From: Chloromonas sp. AAM2
Lineage: Eukaryota > Chlorophyta > Chlorophyceae > Chlamydomonadales > Chlamydomonadaceae
DNA: 16,811 nt
NCBI GenBank assembly: GCA_004335635.1
Contig: QAXH01006663.1
Span: forward strand, 1-16,811
Reading direction: 5' to 3'
Notes under the pieces: model-generated
Told to the model about the DNA's origin: nothing
Databases searched by the model: none
Seen by the model: only the letters and a program-made list of their open reading frames with translations
Part shown: positions 8,090-16,614 of the stretch, piece after piece
How positions within the stretch are numbered: the first letter of the stretch is position 1
How the letters are laid out: every line of letters begins with the position of its first letter
Made by a program: the position numbers and the translations under genes

Positions 8090-11000
8090 TCACGCACCGT
8101 CTGCCGCATCAGGCTCGGTTTGACACGGCTCCACTGCAGGTGCCACCACAGGCTCAACAGGCTGTGAGGCTGAACCACTACCAACCTGCCCCGCTCCCGT
8201 TCCCACCCCCGTTCCCGCTCCCACTCCCGCTCCCGCCCTCAATCGTGCTGCTGCCGCCTCAGCCCTATCTGCTGCCCGCGCCACGGCCAGAGCTGCGGCC
8301 AGTTCGGGATCCATAGCAGCTATACCAGCCAGCTCAGCCTCCTGTGAACGTGGGGACACTCTGGTTCATCACAGTTCATCATAGCGATGTGTATGTATGC
8401 GGTCCAGTTCTGCATGTGTGCAATCTGGTTTATGAGAATCTGTCATAGAAAGCAAATGTAATTGGAGACGTGGGAGAGCACCAGGATGTTGGCATAAGTA
8501 ATTTGTGGTCATAAACCACCAAATGCATTTCTCCCATGACTGTGGGGCAGCTTGACTGTGTGGTAAACAGACAAGCTTGAGGACAGCGGCAAACCTGGCT
8601 TTGCTGGGTGCCGGGACTGTTAAGAAGCTGTCAGCGCGACAGGTAGAACAAGAGGCAGCCTATTAAGCTCAGCAAGCTCCGCCTAGTACGCTCCAGTGAG
8701 ACAGGGTGACCGGAGATAGATGGCCCAGTAGGCTCTGGCCAAATGAATCGTTCTCTTTCTGAGGTAAAAGGCAGGCCAGAAGCAAGCAGCAGCAGACTTC
8801 ATACCCCACCTGGGATGCTGCCAAGGCCGCTGCCAGATCGTCATCCGTTTCCTCCATGCCTTGCCCCCCCTCGCCCTGGCCCCCCTGGCCACGCGAGGCT
8901 GCAAGCACTGCAGCTAGCTCATCCGCCCCACCCTGCTGCATGTCTCGGTCCTGGGGCATAGGGAAAGCAGCGCGCATGGCACATCAGCCCCTGGCAAGCC
9001 CCTTGGCGTTTTGTTCAGATGTGTGATGCGTTGAAGGCGAAGTCTTTCATGGCACAACTTGACAACGGCACTTGGCAACGGCGAAGAGCTGGGACAGCAG
9101 AGAGTGTTTGTCCTTTCTCCCACGACAATTTCAGCCCTGAAACTGACAAGTGTCTAGGACGCATCACCAATCGCAAAGTTGATGGGTTGAATTGCTCAAC
9201 CGATGCAGACCAACAATACTTCAGCTGAGCTCAATTCGTGTTTTCCTTGCCAAACTAACGCCATGATTACCGGCCAACAGGACCGGCCAACAGGAGAACT
9301 GTTACCTCTCTGGCGACACACACACAACATGTGCCCTGTGTGTACCTAACCACGCCAGCCAGCTACTCCATGTACTCATACTCAACATCAATGTGCTCAA
9401 AGTGAGGAACTGCCGTGGCGCACCTGTCTTCCCGATGCCCTGTCCCAGCCTGCCCCGCTGGGCCCCGCACCCGCCTGCCCCTCTGCCTGCCTGCCTCCCT
9501 GTCCTTCAAGACTGGCAGCAATGGCGGCTGCCAGGTCTGCGTCCTCCCCCTCCATGCCCGCCTCATCCTCCCACTCTTGGGACGCAACAGAGGGGCCTGC
9601 AAGCACACAGAAGGAGGGACATCGGCACCACAGACGCATGTGCACCTGGCCAACTGTGCTCTCTGTCTCTCTCTGTGTATGTATATGTATATGTATATGT
9701 GTGTGTGTGTTTGTGTATGTATGTGTGTTTTGAAACAAGGCCACCACTGCCTTAGTGGGCAGGCATCTCAAGGTGCAACAGCACCAGAACGGACATCAGA
9801 AGCATCAAACACAGCTCGCATCACAGCAGCCTCCTGTCCCTTCTGCACAGACAGTCAATTTGCTGCCAACACACAGGCCAAGTGCAGGCCACTGGACATT
9901 AGGTAGTACACCCAGCCGATGCGCAGGATGGGTTCTCCGAGCTCTTCTGCCCCACCCTGCGCCCTCCTGCTGCGTAGCTGCATGGTGCCGCCCCCCGCGG
10001 CCGCTCGAGTGAACGCCTGCTCCACGGTGTTCTTCGCCCGGCCCTCCTGCCGCGTCTGGGCAGCGGACTCGTGCAGCTGCTTGGCCTGGGAGAGCAATAG
10101 GGGCAACAGTGCAGAAAAACCATATCTCAGACAAGAGTGTACGAGTTCAAGGCGATTGCTCCAAACTGAAGCCGCAGTGAGCCAGAAGCCGTGCAATGAC
10201 AATGATGACCGATAGCCTTTCACGTCAGAACAGGTTTACAAGTGCAGGAACATTCCGTTGTTGATTGTTCCAGGTTCTCGGTTTCATGGTGATCAGTTGC
10301 CAGGTCTCAGATGCCACATGATTGAAGAATATCACAAGATCAGACCTGTCACATCCCTGCTACGCTGGACGAGGGAAGGCTTTGAGCAGGTGGTTGATAG
10401 TTTCACTGCTGGTGCCCACCTCTTGAGGCGTGTACCATCTGCCCTGCCCCTGGCTGCCCAGGGACGGCTGAGCGGGCTGCGGTAAGGTGCCCCGCACAAC
10501 AAATATGGTGTAACCTGCACACGAGAGAGCGGGGTGTGCACAGAGATGGGTGTAAGGTTAGAGGTAGCCTGTTCACGCCTTGCTACCAAGTTGGCTTGGG
10601 TGTGTTTGCTTAGTAAACCCACCCAGCAGGTTTGTACAGCAACAGCTTGAGTAGGTTTGTACAAAGCAGGCTGTTCGCTGGTTGTACTTCAGGCCAAGAC
10701 AGAATGTACTTGTCATCTGGCCACGTGCAACCATGCACCATGGGCGATAGATGCGTGATTTAAAGACCAGTAGGTTGGACTGCATTGCAGCATGCATACA
10801 AGCAATTGACCACGTGGCTGGGCTTGGCACAGACGCTAGGCTGAATACGTGAGGTGCTTACCCTGAGCTCTGAGGCTGGCTAGGTAGGCAGCTAGGTAGA
10901 AGGTGCCCAGAGCCTGGGGGAGCGGGGCAGATCAAAGCAGAGCAAGCGATGACACCGCAACCCAGCACACTGCAGAACCACACCACACTGCTTTTTTCAC

Positions 11001-13618
11001 ACACTGCTGGCTGCTAGCCTTTGCAGGCTATTGCCTGCTTTGCTAACCTGAGCATTGGCTGCTTGCTCTGTTGCCAACCAGAGCTTGATGACTGTGGGCA
11101 AGGTGGCTGGACTGCCGAGATCACCGCAGAGGCTGGGTGTCTGATGTATTGAACAAGGATCAAGCGACAGCTGGCTCGAGTGCATGTGCCTGACCTCTGG
11201 CGCCGGGTAGATGCTGTTGAAGTTGTACCATGCATCGCCCACACGCCTGATGGTGAACCAGTGCTCCTGCAAGAATTCAAAGACAAATAGCCATACAAGC
11301 CAACCTCATCATCACTACACTCTTGCAAGAACATGCATGGCAAAAAAAAAGTTTGCCAGTTCTGGGACAGTTTGTGTGAATAGGTCTGTATTAACGCCAG
11401 GAACCATTGTGTGTCAGCAAAACATGTATATGTGCGTGTATATGTGTGTGTGTTTGAACCGCACACGAGGTGAACAGCTGGGTGAAAATTGCGTGTTGTG
11501 GTAGATGGTGCACTGCCACTTCTGGGACAGCAAACCACTTTTTTTTCAGGACTGTTAGAATGGGTCTTTGTCAGGCATCACAAAGCCGAACGGACTGACA
11601 GTACATTGTGCAGAGGCTATAGTTGACATGATAGTGGCTTTGCAGGCCATGCACGTACTCAGGCCTTTGCACAGCGGCATGGTGTATTCTCTTGTGTAGC
11701 AGTTGAACAAGCCCTGCTGTTGTGCGCAATGAGGGTGAGAGAGAGAGTGTGTGTGTGTGAGAGAGAGAGGGTGTGTGAGCACCACCCTGATAAGCTTCAC
11801 TACCCCGCTGCTACTCCTTGCTGGCCAGTCCACTCACAGACAGGTTGCAAATGAACGCCTCCTCCCTCTGCGGCTCCTCTGCCACCCCCCTCATGTCAGG
11901 GCTGGTGATGGGGCAAATGCTCAGGTCCCAGCTCTTCAATGCCATGTTCAGCACCTGAGTGCGAAGCATGTGGACCAGACCAATGTGAGATGCGAACAAT
12001 ACATGCGAAAATTGCGCTAGGTGGCCACAGTGCAACCATTGCGTCACAGTCACAGTCACAACAGCACAAAAAAGAAAGCACTTAACCAGCATGCGAGATT
12101 AACTTCTCAGCGGCTTCCCGCGGGCGTTGCCGTTACCCAAAAAGTGCAAAAGACGTGCCAAACCGTGTACCAATGCAATATTAATTGAACATACTTACAC
12201 CGTGTAAGCTTTTTTTGGGTGAATTGGTTTGTCTCTGGATCCCATGCCAATGTGGCAGTTCTAACAGTCACACCACAGCGTCTAACAACATGTAGCACCA
12301 CAACACATGCCAGTCTCACACTCCCAGAGTCAGGGGCAGCACAATGTACACAGCACAACAGGTCAGCACCAAGCCACAGGCATGCCAGGGTCAGCACCTT
12401 CACTGCTACCAATTGCGATGCTGTCACGCACTCAAGGTACCTCCGCCCGTTTCCTCCATGCCTTGCCCCCCCTCGCCCTGGCCCCTCGCCCTGGTCCAGA
12501 TGTCCACACATCTCAGACATGTCCGTCACACCATCCAAAAAATTGTCCCAGAAATGGCAAACTTGTTTTTTGCAGTGTGGTTCCATTTGTGTGCATGCCG
12601 CAGGAGGAGACACGCAAGTGGCATTGTGATGTCCTTGCTCGTTCTATGCAACCCTGTAATTGAACCTGTAATTAAAAGTCCCAGGTGTGGGCTACACCAC
12701 GCCATGGCTGCACCAGAGCCAGCAAGAGGCTGAGCTGGCGCACACTGAGGGACTTGCCCACTCAGGTAAGGTTCGAGCGGCGCCCACCCATGAGGCACAC
12801 AGGCGTGCTAAATGCAGCATGGGTGGAGTGGCTGATGGGCTATGGGGAAGGGTGCCCTGTGGGCTGGGTGGCCCCTGTATAGCTCTCCACACATCCACTG
12901 ACCAGCTGTGTCACGCTGGTTCTCAAGCTGTGGATGACAACGACAAATGACAATCAGGGACTGCTTTGTACAGCCACAATTCAACCCTTGGCTTCACAAG
13001 CATGACTCTAATAATTGACAACAGGCAATGCATGCCAAGCTTCGCACCTGGCTGCTGAACATTCCGCTGCCATCCACATTGCCTGCTTCATCGGCTGGCC
13101 TCACGCTACCGCCCAGTAGCTGACTCTCCATGGCATCCAACTCCTGAGCGATCTGAAGCGCCAACACAGTCCCACAATCGAGGAACACCCCTGATCCAAC
13201 TCACACCCGTTAGTTTGAACGAGTTTTGTTGAGGGTACAAGCCATTAGTGATGAGGGCAAGAGCCTCGACACAGGAGGTCATGCTGCGTTCTGCCACAGC
13301 ACTGCACAACAGCCATCTGTGAGGGCGCCATCGAGCAATGCTATCAGCTGCTAAGCGTCCTGCTCTAGCTGTTGAATAATAACTGCAGGTCCCCCATGTA
13401 GCACCTGGAATGGACAGGCCACTCATCATACCTGAGACAGCTCTATTTCAGAGATCCAGGGGCCCTGGAGAAGTGTGTTCAAGGTGTGCACTCCGCACAG
13501 CGCCCCCCACTGCAAGGCACAGGGGATCAGCAACATTGAATTTTGAATGCGGAAGTTACCTAGCAGTTATCTGCAAGGTCTTAACAATAAGTACCTGTTG
13601 TTCGTGGTACAGTGACAT
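8090..13618 (-). CDS. ATX3: Gene C: ataxin-3-type Josephin deubiquitinase with UIM repeats
   Basis: Eleven exons: 13618-13595, 13509-13432, 13152-13048, 11954-11838, 11266-11195, 10913-10862, 10514-10420, 10085-9956, 9596-9424, 8950-8810 and 8341-8090. They give one frame of 1239 nt (412 residues, TGA). Residues 1-160 form a Josephin domain. Gln8 and catalytic Cys13 lie in HEQQWGALCGVHTLNTLLQ, and NVDGSGMFSSQVLNMALKSW aligns with the usual GNMDDSGFFS..V block. His110 is in ICNLSEHWFTIRR, Asn125 in AWYNFNSIY, and the fold ends near GYTIFVVRGTLP. The family cleaves Lys48/Lys63-linked polyubiquitin chains in the cytosol and nucleus. A basic RSRR motif at 219-222 resembles the VCP/p97-binding site. 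UIM-like segments follow: 243-254 DADLAAAIAASL, 292-301 DELAAVLAAS, 318-328 DDDLAAALAAS and 340-351 DPELAAALAVAR. The tail is Gly/Ala/Val-rich, and there is no polyglutamine tract. The start exon encodes only eight residues but matches the family N-terminus. Confidence 0.95.
8190..8240 (-). repeat. Coding hexanucleotide minisatellite in the last exon of gene C
   Basis: Reiterated GGAGCG/GGAGTG/GGAACG units on the minus strand encode the low-complexity segment GAGVGAGTGVGTGAG near the C-terminus. Such tracts are prone to length variation, so residue number here may differ between strains. Confidence 0.85.
9264..9363 (+). repeat. 87-bp dispersed repeat, copy 2, with internal 13-nt duplication
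   Basis: This copy matches 7098-7184 apart from two substitutions and a tandem copy of GACCGGCCAACAG near its 5' end, which lengthens it to 100 nt. It lies in the gene C intron between exons 10 (8950) and 9 (9424). The high identity of the two copies argues for recent duplication or mobilisation. Confidence 0.92.
9661..9728 (+). repeat. TATG/TG microsatellite
   Basis: A CTCT run passes into (TGTATA)n, then (TG)n, then TGTATG units. It lies in a gene C intron, between exons 8 and 9. Confidence 0.9.
11342..11401 (+). repeat. Dispersed repeat, copy B
   Basis: Nine A residues are followed by GTTTGCCAGTTCTGGGACAG and a further 30 nt that match copy A (69-131, inverted). It lies in the intron between exons 4 and 5 of gene C. 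It may also be the left end of a 210-bp inverted-repeat element ending near 11550. Confidence 0.8.
11424..11455 (+). repeat. TATG/TG microsatellite
   Basis: Alternating TGTATA and GTGTGT units in the intron between exons 4 and 5 of gene C. Confidence 0.8.
11516..11550 (+). repeat. Dispersed repeat core, diverged copy E
   Basis: GCCACTTCTGGGACAG matches the core of copies A, B and D with one change. It is followed by CAAACCAC and eight T residues, which is roughly the inverted complement of the A-tract plus GTTTGC start of copy B. Confidence 0.55.
11736..11778 (+). repeat. GA/GT microsatellite
   Basis: A (GA)n-(GT)n-(GA)n-(GT)n compound run in the intron between exons 4 and 5 of gene C. Confidence 0.9.
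12447..12485 (+). repeat. Copied fragment of gene C exon 10
   Basis: About 39 consecutive bases are identical to 8845-8883, inside exon 10, where the minus strand encodes GQGEGGQGMEET just before the third UIM. Both copies are in the same orientation. The fragment has no splice context and is not needed for the reading frame, so it is read as a noncoding partial duplication. Confidence 0.85.
12542..12572 (-). repeat. Dispersed repeat, copy C
   Basis: On the minus strand an A-rich run is followed by AAGTTTGCCATTTCTGGGAC, one mismatch from the family core. Homology fades after the core. It lies 57 nt from the copied exon-10 fragment in intron 3 of gene C. Confidence 0.7.
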
Positions 13619-13980
13619 GACTGCAGGCCTCCAGTCTCCAGTGTCTCAGCTCTTGGATGAAGGGACTGTGCAGGCAGTGGGAACAAAACCAGAGACAAAC
13701 CTGACAAAACGGTCAGCAACCGCCAACGTCTCGATATCTCGGTGCGTAGACGTCAACTGAGGGCCGCTCACTAGGTCGGCCGCCAGCTGCGCACCCGCAG
13801 TGTTTACGAGGCAACAAGATTGAGCGCGCTCCGTTAAACCCTGCTCGAGCAGCTGAGTTCCTACGAGACCAGAACTCAAGGTAGGTCTGACCTTCGCAAA
13901 ACGAGCATCATCGCGGATTCAGAACACAATAGCGTGTGATTATCGTGAGATTATCACCAAGGGGCAATGGTGACTTGCGG

Positions 13981-14009
13981 CTGAATGGCCGAATGGCTGA
14001 ATGGGTGAA
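13981..14009 (+). repeat. CTGAATGG short tandem repeat
   Basis: Three to four imperfect 8-nt units (CTGAATGG, CCGAATGG, CTGAATGG, GTGAA) lie in the spacer between genes C and D. Confidence 0.8.
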
Positions 14010-14145
14010 GCACGGGCAAAGCATCATCAATCTACTCAAATGCTTAACCCCAGGTCCTACGGACAGCTTCAGTTACCTGCCATCATAGCCCTAGTGCACT
14101 AGCCATGGCCATCATCGTGCACTGCCAACCATGCCCCTTGCTATG

Positions 14146-14178
14146 CTGTGTTGCTGCACAGTGCTCTACCAACAGAGC
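14146..14178 (-). other. tRNA-like double hairpin (relic or SINE head)
   Basis: On the minus strand GCTCTGTTGGTAGAGC is a perfect tRNA D-arm with A-box-like content. One nucleotide later come CTGTG-CAGCAA-CACAG, a 5-bp stem with a 6-nt loop in the place of an anticodon arm. No convincing T-arm (GGTTCGA-type B box) or acceptor stem follows, and the loop is one nucleotide short. It is not a functional tRNA; it may be a degenerate tRNA or SINE fragment, or chance. Confidence 0.25.
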
Positions 14179-14462
14179 ATACGAACTGGACGAACAAGGC
14201 ACAGCCCTCCCAGCTGCACAGCCCCAGTCCACTTCAACATAGCCTGGATACTCACACATTAGCCAGCCAGGCTCGCACCCACAGGGGCCCGCAAGGGCAG
14301 GACACAGACACCACAGCTGCACTTTCTCAAGCCCTTCACACTACCTGTTGATCAGCTCAGCTGGCCCTTCGCAACCCACCCCGGGTGGGAACCCTAGATT
14401 GTGCCTCCATCCCTCCATCACACAACACACCTGAGAGTCACATCTTGGGGCATCCAATCGCT

Positions 14463-16614
14463 ATGAAGCCAGAGGTCTTCATCAACTGGGCCACTGAGAA
14501 CTGTGGGGCGCTAGACAACATCAAGCTCAAGAAGACCATCAAGCTCTTCCTGGTTCGCTTCACTGGGACGGCGGCATACAATCTTAGCACCAAGCGGATA
14601 AACTACAAGGTATCTGGGAATGGAAGTTAGCAGTTCATAACAGCTGTCAGAAGCTTGGGTCTCAGGTGGTAGGATATGTGAGTTGAACATTTAATTCAGC
14701 CTGTCAGGTAGGCCACTTGAGCCATCCAAGTGAGCTGCCTGATCACTGCACCGGCACGCCCCGGTGGCTTCATGTGCAATTGAGGGCAGAAGTCAGCCGA
14801 TGCCAGCCGATGGCTCTTGTGCTCGCGTTCATGCGTGGCCTTGATTGTATGAAAAATGCTACAACATGTCTGGTCCTCCAGGGAGCAGACCCAGCCAGTG
14901 CATGATGTCAGCATGTATTCCTTGGCCCTGCATCCGCATTTGCTGTGATCACATCCTGTGTGTTTTGTCCTAATTTAACGTAATGTGAAGTTACTTGCCA
15001 TGTCACTGTGACAGCACGTGCTGTGTTCCCTGTCACGAGTGCAGCTCAACTGCAAGGATGTGCTGCTCAACGGGCGGATCACCTTTGACCCGCAGGAGCG
15101 GGCTGTGGACTACCGGTAAGGCTAGGGCGGACACAGGGTTACATGCACTCGACGTGTGAGCAGTGACAGTGACAGTGGCAGTAGCATGAAGTGGGGCCAC
15201 TGCATCCAACAAAGTCTGCCCTTGCCGACTAGGCGTATGTACGAGCATAGCTGCAGGGCCTATGCAGGGTTTTGGTTGCAGATTGCAGGGTTTACAAACA
15301 TGACAGGATGTGATCAAGGAGTTGCTTCAAACTAAGCACGAACGATGTGGGCAGCAGACCAGCAACGGCAGATGAGGCCTTGTTCTGACATGCACACAAC
15401 TCTTTTACGTGCAGGAAACGCTTCTCCCTGCCAGTGCTGGGCAACAAGTTGGGGTGTTTTGTTGCGTCGGGGCGGTGGGCGTTCAACGACCTCGCACAGA
15501 CATGGGACCCGTCCTTCAGGTGAGGAATACATGAACGTTTTATGGTCCTGTTGTCTGGCACGTGCTACTTAGCTGACACACTGACGTCGTATCTGTTGGC
15601 AACTCCCTGACTCTTGGTGGCTCTTGCTGATAAGAGGCCGGTCACACTCCACGTCGCCTATTAGTGAACGACACAAGTTGACACAATGACGGCATGTCAG
15701 GTGACACTTGCTGCTCATCTGACACAGTCACACCATGGCAATTGGTACTTGCTCTGGCATTGGCAACCATTGATTTGTAATGATGCTTTTCTGCACCGCA
15801 GGATAGGATTTGAGTTCCGTCAGGGCAACGCAGAGCTCGTGCAGCTAAACACCATCCGCTTCAAGCCGCGACTGTTCTACAAGAATGTGGGGCTAGAGGT
15901 AAGACGACCCTGCGGCTTGACAGCACAGGGCCTTGGTGTCTGGCATGCATGCATGCCAAGGGGACGACCGGAGGCAACAAGGTGGTGATGGTGCAGGGCA
16001 AATGCTGGCTTGGAGCTCAGAAGAAAAAGAATAACCGGCTCGAGAGAGCAGGTCCAATGTGTGGCTTGGTTGCTGAGTTCTGTCAGACAGCATTAGACCT
16101 GAACAAAGGCCTGATGAATATGGTGTACAAGAGCGGGTGTGCCTGTTTACTGCCGTTCTTTCGCCAGTGCTGATTCCAGGCTGTGTGGTGACAGTCTTTC
16201 TGTCCTCATTCTTTCCTGTGTGCGAGTGCCTGTGAGCATTTCACGGCAGGAGTGGTGGCGCAGACACTGTACGGACCGTATGTAGAACCAATGCTATCTG
16301 TGTATGTAAATGCATGTATAGATGGATTGACATTCCACCAGTGTTGCTTGGTGCTGGACTAGTGTTGCCCATGATTGCACTGGACTGCTCCACTGTGGCA
16401 CTGATTCACACCAGCTGACACACTGTGCTTACACCCCATGCATCACTGACCCACCCTGGCCTCCATGCAGGCACGCACGCTGTTGAGCCTGCACCTGCCC
16501 AGTAAGCTCCTGTTCGAGTTAGCCAACGGCGGGGATGTGGCGGCAAGAGAGGAGGAGGACACCCTCGGGCTGAACCTGGAAGTGCAACAACTGGACCTGG
16601 TCATTCGCTTGTGA
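14463..16614 (+). CDS. Gene D: beta-strand-rich protein of unknown function
   Basis: Five exons: 14463-14609, 15045-15115, 15415-15519, 15802-15898 and 16471-16614, all with clean GT..AG junctions and matching phases. They give 564 nt and 187 residues with a TGA stop. The protein starts MKPEVFINWATENCGALDN. It then alternates charged and hydrophobic residues in short strand-like runs: IKLFLVRFTGTAAYNL, VLLNGRITFDP, LGCFVASGRWAFNDL, RIGFEFRQGNAELVQL and GLNLEVQQLDLVIRL. There is no clear membrane helix and no obvious transit peptide. The pattern suits a beta-sandwich or beta-barrel, for example a lipid-binding or outer-envelope protein, but this is inference and I do not recognise the family. 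The ATG at 14463 follows an in-frame open stretch back to about 14385, so an alternative upstream start or exon remains possible. Introns 1 (435 nt) and 4 (572 nt) hold nothing I can name apart from the palindrome at 15942. Confidence 0.82.
15942..15957. repeat. 16-bp perfect palindrome
   Basis: GGCATGCATGCATGCC is self-complementary and can be extended by one base pair on each side. It contains overlapping GCATGC units and lies near the 5' end of gene D intron 4. Confidence 0.9.

Larger units (their letters stand above)
11955..13047 (-). other. Long intron 3 of gene C (1.1 kb)
   Basis: This is the longest intron in the window. It separates the exons for GNVDGSGMFSSQ and VLNMALKSW, which are contiguous in Josephin proteins, so no exon is missing here. 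It holds dispersed repeat copy C and a 39-bp copy of part of exon 10. I see no independent gene inside; the open frames lack supporting features. Confidence 0.75.
13619..14462. promoter_or_regulatory. Divergent spacer between genes C and D
   Basis: These 844 bp separate the start codons of genes C and D, so the 5' leaders and promoters of both lie here. An acceptor-like CTGCAG directly precedes the gene C start codon, so a 5' leader intron is possible. A short tandem repeat lies at 13981-14009 and a tRNA-like hairpin pair at 14146-14178. I find no extra coding exon with matching phases, but upstream exons of gene D are not excluded. Confidence 0.5.

Noticed and set aside
9393..9906. Plus-strand open frames of 120-163 residues
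   Set aside because: They are antisense to gene C exon 9 and run through a TG microsatellite, giving Cys/Pro-rich or YVYVYV sequence. They are shadows.
11014..11538. 174-residue minus-strand open frame
   Set aside because: It reads across an intron, repeat copies and exon 5 in the wrong frame; the Josephin frame of exon 5 differs.
11424..11778. Repeat units considered as a CRISPR array
   Set aside because: The repeats are di- to hexanucleotide microsatellites with no regular spacers, in a eukaryotic intron.
12107..12629. Long open frames on both strands in gene C intron 3 (up to 168 residues)
   Set aside because: They lie within an intron whose flanking exons are contiguous in the Josephin fold, they overlap repeat copies and the exon-10 fragment, and they show no domain. 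They are best explained as chance.
13646..13879. Minus-strand open frame directly upstream of gene C
   Set aside because: It begins with TTG rather than ATG and stops before the gene C start. No Josephin protein has a matching N-terminal extension, so it is 5' leader.
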